From contig CM049306.1 of the NCBI GenBank assembly GCA_026874595.1, positions 53,290,019 to 53,354,018 of the forward strand: a DNA stretch of 64,000 bases, given 5' to 3'. The position numbers were made by a program, and so were the translations under genes. The notes under the pieces are model-generated. The model had not been told where the DNA came from and searched no databases. It was given only the letters and a program-made list of their open reading frames with translations. The stretch is from Sipunculus nudus (lineage: Eukaryota; Annelida; Sipuncula; Golfingiida; Sipunculidae). The first letter of the stretch is position 1. The number at the start of each line of letters is the position of its first letter. This document shows, piece after piece, positions 47,601-59,813 of this stretch.

Positions 47601-47888
47601 GCCTCGGGTATTTTACTGAAGAAGTAAGTACATTGTTATTATGCTTCTGTAATATTTAAGGGTACTTGGTTTTCTGTTTGTTTCAGTTCTGTGCCCCTAT
47701 GCTTGCACACATCTGTTGTTAATATTTGGAATTTATATGTATAGATAAGACTGAAATGTTCATAAACAAAATTTAACATCCTATTTTCATTTTTGTTCAA
47801 GGTATACAAAATCAAGGAACCTGAGCTTGAAGTGGGAACACTGTCTGAGGCCATTGTTGGAAGAATAGCAGCCAAAGACTTTTTATGA
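44647..47888 (+). CDS. TPRKB: TPRKB (CGI-121/Cgi121) subunit of the KEOPS/EKC complex
   Basis: This PRPK/Bud32-binding subunit of KEOPS serves t6A modification of ANN-decoding tRNAs. Four exons: 44647-44787, 46592-46714, 47208-47384 and 47802-47888, giving 175 aa, the same length as the human protein. Family blocks are ICLALFKDLQNAKDIRK and GTLNACLINAKL (exon 1), FQVLTAATKAIHANK and TRTLHSEILYNMSGSKN (exon 2), SDSFKKFGL and MVVHISEG (exon 3), and YKIKEPELEVGTLSEAIVGRIA (exon 4). The first intron begins GC (TTG|GCAAGT) and not GT: the only GT nearby would break the frame, while GC-AG joins conserved text exactly. The ATG at 44647 has A at -3 and G at +4. Intron 1 contains a 1.3-kb DNA element. 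Confidence 0.95.
44932..45530. repeat. Internal duplicated unit 1 with SINE S2
   Basis: It contains the complement of a tRNA-like A/B-box head, 'gaagaggcatctatcgcgaa', a C-rich inverted stretch 'gggggctccgcccccac', and the doubled 54-bp segment. Its partner is 45598-46145. Confidence 0.6.
45598..46145. repeat. Internal duplicated unit 2 with SINE S2
   Basis: Partner of 44932-45530 with scattered substitutions and a single copy of the 54-bp segment, which points to duplication first and a later local change in one copy. Confidence 0.6.
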
Positions 47889-48066
47889 CATTCTCATAAC
47901 AGATACAAGACCTGAGCTTATCATACTCCTAATTTTCTCGCTCAGATCAGAGAGATACCTGTATACTGTACAGTGTTACTGCATATTTGCTTTGCAATGA
48001 AGGATGAATATACTGTATCAGTATATCTATTTAATAATAGGTTTGATGTTTGTTTAGACACTGTAT

Positions 48067-48072
48067 AATAAA
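48067..48072 (+). terminator. TPRKB polyadenylation signal
   Basis: AATAAA 179 bases after the stop codon, followed by a T-rich stretch at 48088. Confidence 0.65.
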
Positions 48073-48544
48073 GAAGTAAACAGTGTATTTTTGTTTTTTG
48101 TTATTACTGCAAGCTGCGCACATGTTACAGACCGGTAACATTATGGAGTACTAGTACCATTTTCTTGGTATAGATATAATAATATTATCATAATGGCATA
48201 ATTTTGCAAATGAAGATATAAGAAAGAGGCTGTCCACATCTGTTGTATGCTTGCTGGTGGCTGCAATGCTGCTTTAGTTTGCTTTCAAATTATCTGGGAA
48301 ATTGGGGCTGGAGTGCATGTGCTTGCACAATTTAAAGATATAAAACAACACTGTTTAACTAAAACATAATTTAAATCTAAACTTTCAAATGATCGAAACT
48401 GCAATATGCCTGATTTATAATTAGTCCTGCTGGGGCAGTTGTTTGACAACGGCTTGCCTGAGCTGGTGATAGAAGACGCGAGGCAGGTTACTCTGTAAAG
48501 GAAATTCAGTTCTGGTTTTGAGGCTGCTGTGTTTTGATCCTTCC
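48073..48544. other. Intergenic, downstream of TPRKB
   Basis: AT-rich unique sequence. I see no exon or repeat unit in it. Confidence 0.5.
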
Positions 48545-48995
48545 TCATTGTATCCGGCAAAACAAAGTTTTGTGCATACTAAGATTTTGACTGGGTTCTG
48601 CCACCGCTGTCGCATTCTTTCCCAGAATAGAACTCTGAGACCACTGGACCGATTTTTCTGAAACTTGGCCCTATTATCGAGTTACATGTTAAGTGGTGCA
48701 AAAATATTTTGCATTGACCTCTGACCTTTCCTCTCTGCAGTGTGTCCCTCTTTGTATCTGCTTTTACACATTAACCCACATATTTTCAGGCTCTTTTGAC
48801 TGATCATCCTGAAATTGTGCACCAGTGTAGCTCTTGGATAGATTTATATCATACAAAAAATTGGTGGCACCATCTGCTACCATTTTGCACAGCGTCCATC
48901 TGTTTGTCTGCCTTGGGTTAAAATCATTCATATCTCTGTATTGGTTGGACCTATCCACCTGCAATTTTGCATGCATATAGATCCTGGATAGCTTT

Positions 48996-51900
48996 TTAGC
49001 TCAGCTGACTGAAAGTCATCTGAGCTATAGCGATCACTCTTTGTCAATCGTCCGTCTGTCCGTCTTTGAACCAGGCACAAATCGTAACCGCTGGACCTAG
49101 AACCTTGTAACTTGGCATTCTGAGAGGTCCATGAAAAATCTCCTTGGAAACCAGAAATTAGGTCTCTGTTACCCATATCCTTCGAGCTATGGGGCCCCAA
49201 AGTACCCCCCAGAAAAGTCAAAAATTTCATACAAAAACATCAATATCTCATTAACTACATCACTGATGGTCATGATTTTTTGCATACATATTGATCATGA
49301 GATGTTCAATCAGTTCCTGCAGACTGGTGGCGCCACCTGTATTTTTCGATTTTTTACGAATTTTTTTCTCTATTTTTGAGACCTTTAAAAATGTGAACAT
49401 CTGTTAACAAGGCACAAATTGTAAAGACTGGACCTAGAATCTTCATTCTTGAGACATTGAGAGGTCAATGAAAAAATGTCCATGGAAACCAGAAATTAGG
49501 TCTCTGTTACCCATATCCTTCGAGCTATGGGGCCCCGAAGTACCCCCCAGAATAGTCAAAAATTTCATACAAAAACTTCAATATCTCATTAACTACATTA
49601 CTGATGGTCATGATTTTTTGCATGGATATTGATCATGGAGTGTTTCATCAGTTCTGCAGACTGGTGGCGCCACCTTAATTTTTTTCAATTTTTACGATTT
49701 TTTTTCTCTATTTTTGAGACCTCTGAAGATGCAGTCATCTGTTAACAGGGCACAAATCGTAACGACTGAACCTAGAATCTTCTCTCTTGACATGCAGAGA
49801 GGCCCATAAAAAGTCTCCTTGGAAACCTGAAATTAGGTCTCTGTTACCCATAACCTCTGAGCTATGGGGCTCCGAAGTACCCCCCAGAATAATGGAAAAT
49901 TTGATACAAAAGTTCAAGTAACTGATCAACTATTGCATTGATCACCATGATTCTTTGCATTGATTTTGATCATAGGGTGTTTCATCAGTTTCTGCAGACT
50001 GGTGGTGCCACCTGTATTTTTTCGATTTTTACGTGTTTTTTTCTCTATTTTTGAGACATTAAAAGATGCGGTCATCGGTTAACAGGGCACAAATCCTAAT
50101 GACTGGACCTAGAATCGTCTCTCTTGACATGCAGGGAGGCCCATGAAAAGTCTCCTTGGAAACCTGAAACTAGGTCTCTGTTACCCATAACCTCTGAGCT
50201 ATGGGGCTCAGAAGTACCCCCCAGAATAATGGAAAATTTGATACAAAAGCTCAAATATCTGAACAACTATTGCATTGATCACCATGATTCTTTGTATGGA
50301 TATTGATCATGGGATGTTTCATCAGTTTCTGCAGACTGGTGGTGCCACCTGTATTTTTTCGATTTTTACGAATTATTTTCTCTATTTATGAGACCTTAAG
50401 ATGGGGTCATCTGTTAACAGGGTACAAATCGTAACGCCTGGACCTAGAATCTTCTCTCTTGACATGCAGGGAGGCCCATTAAAAGTCTCCTTAGAAACTT
50501 AGAAAAAGGTCTCTGTTACCCATTTTCTTCGAGCTATGGGGCTCCCAAGTACCCCCCAGAATGATGGAAAATTTGATACAAAAACTCAAGTATCGGAAAA
50601 ACTATTGCAATGATCACCATAATTCTTTGCACGGATATTGATCTTGGAATGTTTCATCAGTTTCTGCAGTCTGATGGCGCCACTGGTATTTTTTCGATTT
50701 TTGCGAATTTTACAGGGCACAAATCGTAATGCCTACACCTAGAATCTTCTGTCTTGACATGCAGAGAAGCCCATAAAAAGTTTCCTTGGAAACCTCAAAT
50801 TAGGTCTCTGTTACCTATATTCTTCGAGCTATTGGGCTCAGAAGTACCCCCCAGAATAATGGAAAATTTGATACAAAAGCTCAAGTATCTGAACAACTAA
50901 TGCATTGATCACCATGATTCTTAGCATTGATATTGATCATTGGGTGTTTCATCAGTTTCTGCAGTCTGGTGGCGCCATCTGTATTGTTTTCAATTTTTAG
51001 CTCAGCTGACTGAAAGTCATCTGAGCTACAGCGATCACTCTTTGTCCGTCGTCCGTCTGTCCGTCCGTTAACCAGGCACAAATCGTAACCACTGGACCTA
51101 GAACCTGTAACTTGGCATTCTGAGAAGTCCATGAAAAATCTCCTTGGAAACCAGAAATTAGGTCTCTGTTACCCATATCCTTCGAGCTATGGGGCCCCAA
51201 AGTACCCCCCAGAAAAGTAAAAAATTTCATACAAAAACTTCAATATCTCATTAACTACATCACTGATGGTCATGATTTTTTGCATACATATTGATCATGA
51301 GATGTTCCATCAGTTCCTGCAGACTGGTGGCGCCACCTGTATTTTTTTATTTTTACGAATTTTTTTCTCTATTTTTGAGACCTTTAAAAATGTGAACATC
51401 TGTTAGCAAGGCACAAATCGTAAAGACTAGACCTAGAATCTTCATTCTTAAGACATTGAGAGGTCAATGAAAAAATCTCCTTGGAAACGAGAAATTAGGT
51501 CTCTGTTACCCATATCCTTTGAGCTATGGGGCCCAAAAGTACCCCCTTGATTAGTCAAAAATTTCTTACAAAAACTTCAATATCTCAATAACTACATCAC
51601 TGATGGTAATGATTTTTGGCATACATATTGATCATGAGATGTTCCATCAGTTCCTGCAGACTGGTGGCACCACCTGTATTGTTAGATTTTTTACGATTTT
51701 TTCCTCTATTTTTGAGACCTTTAAGGATGCTGTCATCTGTTAATGTGGCACAAATCGTAACGACTGGACCTAGAATCTTCATTCTCGAAACACTTAGAGA
51801 CCTATGAAAAGTCTCCAGGGAAACCTGAAATTAGGTCTCTGTTACCCATATCGTTCGAGCTATGGAGCCCCAAAGTCCCCCCCCAGAAAAGTCAAAAATG

Positions 51901-53330
51901 TCATACAAAAACTTCAATATCTCATTAACTACATCACTGATGGTCATGATTTTTGGCATACGTATTGATGATCAGATGTTCCATCAGTTCCTGCAGACTG
52001 GTGGCGCCACCTGTAGTGTTAGATTTTTTTACAATTTTTTCCTCTATTTTTGAGACCTTTAAGGATGCTGTCATCTGTTAACGTGGCACAAATCGTAACG
52101 ACTGGACCTAGAATCTTCATTCTCGACACACTTAGAGACCCATGAAAAGTCTCAATGGAAACCTGAAATTAGGTCTCTCCTACCCATATCCTTCAAGCTA
52201 TGGGGCCCCAAATTACCCCCCAGAATTGTCAAAAATTTCATACAAAAACTTCAATATCTCATTAACTACATGACTGATGGTCATGATTTTTGGCATACGT
52301 ATTGATGATGAGATGTTTCTTCAGTTTCTGCAGACTGGTGGCGCCACCTGTATTTTTCAATTTTTACGAATTGTTTCCTCTATTTTTGAGACCTTTAAAA
52401 ATGTGAACAGGGCACAAATCATAAAGACTGGACCTAGAATCTTCATTCTTGACACACTGATAGGTCCACGAAAAGTCTCCATGGAAACCTGAAATAAAGT
52501 CTCTGTTACCCATATACTTTGAGCTGTGTGATGGGCTCCCAATTAGCCCCCAGAATAATGGAAAATTTGATAAAAACAAACTGCAACATCTCAATAACTA
52601 CAATACTGATGGTCATGATTTTTTGCATACATATTGATCAAGAGGTGTTCCATCAGTTCCTGCAGACTGGTGGTGCCACCTGTATTTTTTCAAATTTTCA
52701 CAATTTTTTTTCTCTAATTTTGAGACCTTTAAGGATGTAGTTATCTGTCAACAGGGTACAAATTGTAACGACTGGACCTAGAATCTTCATTCTTGACAGA
52801 CAGGGAGACCCATGAAAAGTCTCCATGGAAACTTGAAATTAGGTCTCTGTTACCCAAAATCTCTGAGCTATGGGGCTCCGAAGTACCCCCAAGAATAATG
52901 GAAAATTTGATACAAAAGCTTAAGTATCTGATAAACTAATGCATTGATCACCATAATTCTTTTCATGGATATTGGTCATGGAATGTTCCATCAGTTTCTG
53001 CAGACTGGTGGCACCACCTTTATTCTTTCTATTTTAAGATTTTTTGGTTCAGCTGACTGAATGTCATTTTCTCAACACCAGGTTATGTGCTCAAGTTTGG
53101 TATGTTGATTTATCATTTATTCATTGTCTGTGCATTCCAGAACAAAAAAAGACCTTGCAGTTCCACTTTATTTCTAGTCTGTATGCGCAACATGCTGTTA
53201 CCAGCAAAATTTAATTCTTGCAATACCAGTTAAAACTAATGTCTGATGACTACATATTCATTAGATTTTGCATGCAAAACATGCTTGTAATTCAAGTTCA
53301 GCTGAGCGTCATGGCCCATGGGCCTCTTGT
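48996..53330 (+). mobile_element. HINE/pearl-like element, family C, nested in family B
   Basis: The 5' hairpin AGCTCAGCTGACTgaaAGTCATCTGAGCT is followed by GTCCGTCTGTC repeats and tandem units of about 338 bp, each with one AGGTGGCGCCACCT box (near 49325, 49663, 50003, 50338, 50674, 50967, 51325, 51661, 52001, 52340, 52670, 53007). A second 5' end starts at 50999. The 3' part has CAGCTGAGCGTC, the hairpin GGCCCATGGGCC and TCTTGT. Comparison with the unbroken B site at 32711-32730 fixes both ends to within a few T residues. There is no ORF. Confidence 0.75.
50999..53330 (+). repeat. Second 5' end and array inside element C
   Basis: The full 5' hairpin and GTCCGTC tract recur at 50999-51065 after 'gttttcaattttt', in the middle of a 338-bp unit, and another six or so units follow before the only 3' end. 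It is either a copy inserted in another copy or an internal duplication. Confidence 0.65.
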
Positions 53331-54061
53331 TTGATTTTATGACAGGTGGTCCCACATACATTCACATTCTTGCTGCAGGCATCTATGCTTATATCTCAGG
53401 ACTGGTATGTTATATCTTATTGAAATTTTGCAAGTGTATGGATCACACATTTCTCTTTATCATAAGCAAAACTGGTGGCGCCACCTGCAACCATTTTTGC
53501 ACAGCGTCCTTTGGTTTGTCTGCCATGGAATAAAATCACTCATATCTTGGCAGTGGTTTGACTTATACATCTGAAACTTTGCATTTGTATGTATCTTAGA
53601 TACCTTTCTTGATATTATGACAGGTGGCCCTAACTTCACGTTGCAGACATCTATGCTATTATCTCACTACTGGTGTGACATTTAGGCCTGAAATTTTTGC
53701 ATGTGTATAGATCTTGCATGGCTGTACAGTATATACTAATTAGGTGTCCCAACTAACAACAATTTTTGCATGGTTATTAGTTTATCTGCCTGGGGTAAAA
53801 ATCATTCATATCTCAGCAGTGGTATGACTTATCCACCTTAAATGTTGCATACGTATACATTTTAGTTAGCTTTCTCTTTCAAATAACAGGTGGCAACACC
53901 TACAATCCTGTTTATGTTGCGGACATCCATGCTAGTGTGCAAGACATCTCACTCTACTTCCCCTTGCCTCTCAATCCATGCCTCACTTCACCCATCCCAC
54001 TCTGATTTCGGCGGATACACGTAGTCGCTTGTCAACTAGGCCTACCCGTAATCTAGTTCTC

Positions 54062-54240
54062 TGTCCACAAGGATAGCCCAACGGGTGTTTTCAAAGGAAA
54101 AGAGAGCTTGGTGAATGATCCATTGCCAGGTCCTTCAGTCAGTGGTTAGTTGTGACCACTGGTGAAGGTCAGAGTGACAACCTTGAAGAGTCTTCTTTAA
54201 ATAGTCTTTGTATCTTCTCTTAGGTCCCTCTCTGCTGCCG
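54062..54240 (-). pseudogene. LINE reverse transcriptase, C-terminal fragment
   Basis: The minus strand reads GPKRRYKDYLKKTLQGCHSD, then LHQWSQLTTD, a stop where Arg is expected, RTWQW and QALFSFENTR. This is the usual basic tail of LINE ORF2 proteins found in many animals (KRRYKD..LK..L....W...A.DR..WR). Upstream sequence to about 54640 is probably from the same copy, but I cannot read it. The stop makes this copy dead. Confidence 0.6.
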
Positions 54241-54685
54241 AGGCCAGTGAAATGGTTTGTCAACGCCTGCTTGTGGTTTCAAACCTTGGTGACAGAGCTT
54301 AGAGTGTGGTCAAGGGGTGGTCAGTACAATAGCTCTACACACACTGACGTTGGTGGTACTTCCTTCCGGTGTTTGTGGACCGATACTCTTTTTATATAGT
54401 GTGTCAAATGCACTTTTTGCCTTGGACAGCCTATGATCAGTTTCTTTGTCGATTTTGGCATCTGATTAGATAGTACCTGATGGACTGACTTAAGATATGT
54501 TTTGGAAATGCTGGTGTGAGGTTGCTGGTATCATTCGAGAGTGGCAGACTTCTCCAAGTGGAGAACTTCTGTCTTTTTCGTATTGACTTTCAGTCAGAAG
54601 CAGGATGTAATATGAAACAGGGCCGTCTCTGTGTAAGCAGCAAGGGCAGCATCATTGCAAACAGAAACTCTCAAAATATATTTTT

Positions 54686-54890
54686 TAGTTCAGCTGACTT
54701 AAAGTCATTTGAGCTATAGCGATCACTCTTTGTCTGTCTGTTCATCCGTTCTGTCTGTCGAGCCGTCCATCTGTCCGTTAACAGGACAAAAATCGTACCC
54801 GCTGTACCTAGTAAATTCTAACTGAAAACCTATGAAGAGTAACCTCCTTAGAAATATGAAATTAGGTCCAGGTTTCGTACTTCCTTAAAA
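54686..54890 (+). mobile_element. Family C element, 5' fragment
   Basis: AGTTCAGCTGACTTAAAGTCATTTGAGCT followed by GTCTGTC repeats and the beginning of the first unit ('aacaggacaaaaatcgta'), then it fades into unrelated sequence. The hairpin keeps its pairing in part. Confidence 0.6.
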
Positions 54891-56104
54891 TTCTTGATTT
54901 TTGAGATTTGAAAAATTTAGAAAATTCTCAAAAGTGATGAAAAAACCATGAATTTTCATTTTCCTGCGTTCTTAACTGTTTTGTATTAGCTTTATCATAT
55001 TTATCCAAGATTTAACGTGGACGATACATGAAAAACAAATTAACGAGTCTACACGAGGGCATTTCTCCCTTTAGTTTGCTGTATTAACTTAGGTTAACAT
55101 CCGCTCTTTCCTACCTGTGTGGTAAACCCCCCATTGCCGTCATGCCATTCTTATATAAAAATATGCCAGGACAGTCTCCGTTCATGCAGCTAAACAGGGA
55201 CTCAAGATGCACAATTTTAAGACTTGCCTGATGTTCCTAGGATACCAAGCGAACCAAATTATAAACTTTTTTGCAGAAGACTATTTACGGCAATGGTGAG
55301 TTTTGTGCAAATGCAGGTTCACATCACAGGGGGTAGCTTAAAATGAAACAAATGTGAATGGTAGGTATTTCACTGTCGTTTGCAATAAAAATAATTCCGT
55401 AAGCCTATGAGTTTAAGATGTTAAATCACAAGTAAAAATGCTTTTTTTTTTGAGAATTTTGACAGGGATAAAAGACTGTCGTGTATTGAAAATTGCAACT
55501 TAAAAATATTTTTTTAAAATGAAAGAGATATTCAAAATGCTGCCATTTTCAGAAAGGTATAAATAACAATGTTACTTTTATGATTTACGATGGTAGTATA
55601 TTGTTTTCGATAAGAGATTCCAACGCCCCCGTTTTCAAGAAGCCTATCGAGTTTTAATACCAAATTCCTGCCCTCCCGGGTCTTTCAACGCATTGAGAAT
55701 TTTGTGATATTTATGCTCCCAGCAACTGTGTAGGCCTATTTCTTAAAGTTTATAACAAGACAAGTCTTGAAAATGCCAATGAGCTCTCTTGTATGCATGT
55801 GTAACAACATTTCCCAGCCTGTCCATATGTCATATGGATTTGGTGGGAAACTATTGCCGCCTACACCTGTATTCACTTTTTTAATTATTGTTATTTTAAG
55901 AAACAATAATTAATAACAAATTATAGTTCATGATTTATGGATGGGGCATGAAAATTCCAAATATCTATAGCTGGTAACCAGAAGCGTTATGTGAGCGATA
56001 ATAGGGAAATAAAAAACGCTGACTGACATAAACTAAGTATAGTAGTGATAGTAGCTAATAATGTCACTGGGTATCTTTTAGAAAGATAAAATAATACATT
56101 AATA
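54891..56104. other. Intergenic, no gene seen
   Basis: AT-rich unique sequence without open frames of interest or repeat units I recognise. Confidence 0.4.
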
Positions 56105-56245
56105 AAGAACCCGGAAAAAACTACCGGCCGTGGACGAGCCACTACAACCCATGCAGCTCTCATGGCCACGCCGGTGATCGAACCCGGGGTTGCCAGCGGA
56201 GAGACCCGAGCGTTTTACTCGCGTTTTACTCCTGGGTTGAGCAGA
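56105..56245 (-). repeat. tRNA-derived SINE, family S1, second copy
   Basis: The complement contains the B box GGGTTCGATCACCGG and 'ggccatgagag(c)tgcatggg' as in the 6478 copy. The A-box region has a small duplication ('gcgttttactc' twice). Confidence 0.55.
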
Positions 56246-56408
56246 CCTCCCCAGAAATAGAGAGCAGAGGCATTTGACGGGAAGGCTGTTCAATAATTCA
56301 TTCTCTCTTTCTCTAAGCTTGCGCTTCGAATTGGCTGCACAAAAAGAAAAATGTTGTTTTCTTCTCGACATAAAACAGCTGAACAAGGTGAGCGAATCCC
56401 TTTAATCA

Positions 56409-56774
56409 CTAGAACTTCTTGGATCTTCTTGGTATTTTAACGGAAGAAACCATCTTCCTCACGACATTTATATCTACGATCATAATGTATTTAATGCCTA
56501 AGTGCATTGTGGCTGCTTTACCCACAATTCCTAACCACAAGAGTCGTACTCTTGTGAGTGTTTTAGCGTTAATGGTGAGTTGCTGGTCTTCACAGAGCTC
56601 AAACAAGGTGACCTTTTCCAGGTTTGCATCTTTTCCTGCTCTGACTTGGAAATCACCAATGATGATGACTTCGTCATTTGCAGGGATGTTCTGTATACGG
56701 TTGCGCAGATCATCATTACATTTTGGCCTGTTGGTCTGAAACTGTGCACGTCCATTGATCTTGGACTCCTCCAT
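56409..56774 (-). pseudogene. LINE APE-type endonuclease fragment
   Basis: The minus strand reads DLRNRIQNIPANDEVIIIGD then FQVRAGKDA. This is the endonuclease motif GDFNARVG with changed residues. It is followed by LFELCEDQQLTI and MHLGIKYIMIVDINVVR, the usual later blocks. The segment between GKDA and LFELC is shorter than usual, so there is an internal deletion. Together with 54062-54240 it may come from one old LINE in the same orientation. Confidence 0.6.
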
Positions 56775-56935
56775 CTTGCATACATCCGTTCATTTGTTTT
56801 AGGTGAAAATAGCTCATATCTGAGGAGTCATCAATGTGTTGTCTGCAATTTTACATGTACATCCATCTTGGAGAGTTTTCTCGTCAACCAGACAGGTGGC
56901 GCCACGTATAAATTAAACCCCTTTTCTGAAGAGTG
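56775..56935 (+). mobile_element. Family B repeat fragment
   Basis: About one unit: 'aatagctcatatctgagga', 'gcaattttacatgtacatcc' and a box 'caggtggcgccacg' at 56897. Neither end hairpin is present. Confidence 0.5.
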
Positions 56936-57061
56936 ATTCACCGTATTGGCCCCCATATTTGTTGAAAAATATTGTTTCTCAAGTTGATAGATGGAAGAAA
57001 CCATAGTCGCTTGCCAAGTGTCAGAAAATGCTGCTGAAGATTGGGGGCCTATTCTTAAAGC

Positions 57062-57090
<29 letters not shown>
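57062..57090. repeat. Poly-G tract of 29
   Basis: Uninterrupted G29. Shorter G or C runs occur at 327-344, 7583-7594, 23755-23768, 44841-44860, 58383-58397, 59047-59061 and 60420-60435. Run lengths may be inaccurate in the assembly. Confidence 0.8.
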
Positions 57091-57095
<5 letters not shown>

Positions 57096-58771
57096 TGTCT
57101 TGGGATTCGATGCCAAGAAATATCTAGTTTGTATGATTCTTTATAGAGGGAGGTGTATCTTCAAGGTGCTCAAACCGGTTTTCACCATGTGACTCCGAGA
57201 CGCTAGGCCAGAGTGACATCACTCTAGGTCTTGTACATAACATGGTGATCTGTCCTTGTTAGATGAAGCTGGAGTTGTCCGTCACAAATGGTCAAGCTTA
57301 AATTACCATACAATAATTTACTTATCAAGGCCTTGATACTGCTGGAATTTAGCAAATTTGGAAAAGACCTTGAATTCTAATGGCTTGCTGTGTCTGACCA
57401 AAAGAAGCATGGCTTGCTTAATTCTGTTAACAAAGTTCCTTCACCCTTGTGTATGCAGTATCATCACTCCTAATTTTGTATCGAATGTTTAATGTTTTGG
57501 ATTCAGTTTTACAATGCAGTTTTGTAAATATTGTTCAACTGCATCTTAAAGGATGTATAAAAAGAAGAAAACAACCCGAGGGCTTGAGGTAAAAGATTGT
57601 GTTAAGAAAACCACTAGAACATCCAAAGTTATGTCATTACTATAAAAGGTCCTTGAAAATGAAGTCCAACAGTTTGAGGGGACCTTGTTATAAGTTCTGC
57701 CCTATAAGAGGAGGATAATATATCTGAACTTTTTTGACCTTGGTTATACATGCTATTTGACCAATCCAAGTTGCAGTTTTCATGCCGAAATGAATTTATG
57801 GACAGATTAATGAAGGGACAGGTAGGGAGATTAGTAAGCGTGTAAATACACTCCTTTTGAAAAGGGGCCCTGATAATTTGGGGGAAGGCACCAGCTTAAC
57901 TTCAGTCCAGTGTAATATTTAATGTCTAGATCTAACATGTTACCAAATACGGATGGTGAAATTTAGAAGTTAAGCGTGAAACAAGATCTTATACAGGTTC
58001 GTAGATATTTAAAAAGTCAACATTTTTGGAATTTAAAATTTCAGTACCTGAAGGGTCATTAATTTTTCAAAAATTTAAAAAAATTTTCAATTTTGTAATT
58101 TATCAATGATTTAAAGAAAAGCAACAATCAAGACCTCGCCGTGCCACCTGGAAAACATCTTTATCACGACCACACCTGGGCATTTGTCTGTGTAGTTTGG
58201 CGGTTTTCGGGTAGACATCCCGTCAACCTGCTACATATATTAATATTAATAAGTCATCTTATGCCGTCCTCTCTTATCGGGAAGCAAAACCCACATTGTC
58301 GTCATGGTCATATCCATGCGGAATAACATGCATGCTAGCACTATATTCAATCTTCCAAATTGCCGATCGCTGAGAAAAATCAGCCCCCCCCCCCCCCAAA
58401 GTTCCAAATACAATTTTATTATCAGTCAATATATTGTAATACCCCATGTGATCCTGCTAAAAATCAATAATTAATTCAATCAGCACTGAATGTAAACCGT
58501 ACTGCATGCCTCAAATTATTCTTTCCATGAAACGATATATGATAAATTAATAATAAATAGTTAAACATAAAATAGTGTAAGTCTGTAAATGTCCATTTAT
58601 TGTCCCAGAAAATATATTTTTTTTCCTGATACAGAACAGAGTTTTCTATAGCTGATGCCACAAGAGTCTACAAGATTTGGCAGACATTACGTCTAAGCCA
58701 CTATAGGATTCCATCTCAAATTTCAAGCCCTCTTCTGTGTGTCCGTATTTATCGTACACGGATTCACAGTA
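57091..58771. other. Intergenic, no gene seen
   Basis: Mostly AT-rich unique sequence. No exon with conserved text or repeat unit recognised. Confidence 0.4.
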
Positions 58772-58774
58772 TAA

Positions 58775-59543
58775 AGGCGGTTTCACACCGGATGCGTACG
58801 AACGAATTTTACGTCCGAACGAAAATTTGGTGTACGAACGAAAAAATAAAACACTTTATTTTATGTTGGTGCATACACACCTAATCCGAACGATGCTATC
58901 CGAACGAGAAAAAAAGAACACGTTCTATTTTTTGTCGTTCGCATCGGACAAGAATGGCTTCTTTTCACCTTCAACACAAAAGAGCTGGAATATTTATAAC
59001 CAGACTGGTTCATTTGTACGTTACCAATTACATTGATCATCCCTCTCCCCCCCCCCCCCCCTTTATTGACACCCCTGAATATAAGTCAGCTGTGTAAGCG
59101 ATATGAACACAAATTAGCGACATTATCCAAGACTTGGTGTTCATTACCAATAAAATAAATATAGAAAAAATCATGGAATAATAATTTTTTTCATGTGTCA
59201 TTTGTATTATTATCATAGTATTATTTTTAGTTCTACGTTTTGCATTTAAACAGAAGTTTCATAGCTGTGCGCAGACTGTTCAAAATCATATTGGCAGATT
59301 TAAAAATGAAATAAAAATCAAACTAAACTAGTGATTCAAACTTCAATTTAACTTGACATGCAGCAGTAACAATGTAATTTGTTCTCTTGAAACATGAAGT
59401 TGGGCAATTATTTTTCAAGGCATGTTGAAATGGAAATCTTGTACACTCAGAAATAAAAAATTTATTATTAATAATTAATTACAAATTAATGAGAAAATCA
59501 ATTTACACGTTCAGAAATATTCGAAAATTTTGTATATAGGTCG

Positions 59544-59597
<54 letters not shown>

Positions 59598-59813
59598 TTA
59601 TGGCCATAAAGCCTATATTTTAATGCATCCGATATATTGCTCATATATGTGTCCAATACGAATTTCGGAGACGAAAATTCCTCGGTCGGAAACCACAAAT
59701 ATCGTTCGGATTTGGTGTGAATGAAATTTCGGATGCGACAGGATTTTAGTCGGAACGACAGAAATATTCGTTCGTGTCATATTCGTTCGGACGCATCCGG
59801 TGTGAAACCGCCT
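58775..59813. mobile_element. Non-autonomous DNA transposon, Harbinger-like ends
   Basis: Inverted ends begin AGGCGGTTTCACACCGGATG and continue with GCGT-CGAACGAA-type text; both sides match for about 30 bp. TAA lies directly outside each end (58772-58774 and 59814-59816), a 3-bp TWA duplication as in PIF/Harbinger elements. Subterminal regions are dense in CCGAACGA/TCGTTCGG motifs on both sides. The middle is AT-rich with (CT)n(AT)n at 59544-59590. There is no transposase ORF. Confidence 0.7.

Larger units (their letters stand above)
48545..54056 (+). mobile_element. Helitron-like element, family B, copy 2, split by a nested element
   Basis: The 5' end TCATTGTATCCGGCAAAAC...GTTTTGTGCATAC matches copy 1 at 32241. 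The 3' end 'ggcggatacacgtagtcgct' through CTAG (54053-54056) matches 33725. Between them the B repeats run to 48993, are broken by element C, and resume at 53331 with 'tgattttatgacaggtggtc' and further boxes (53344, 53473, 53621). The flanking base before TC is C instead of A, so the left boundary is less certain than in copy 1. Confidence 0.7.

Noticed and set aside
58141-58326. 61-codon plus-strand frame
   Set aside because: No similarity I recognise and no splice context; length is expected by chance.
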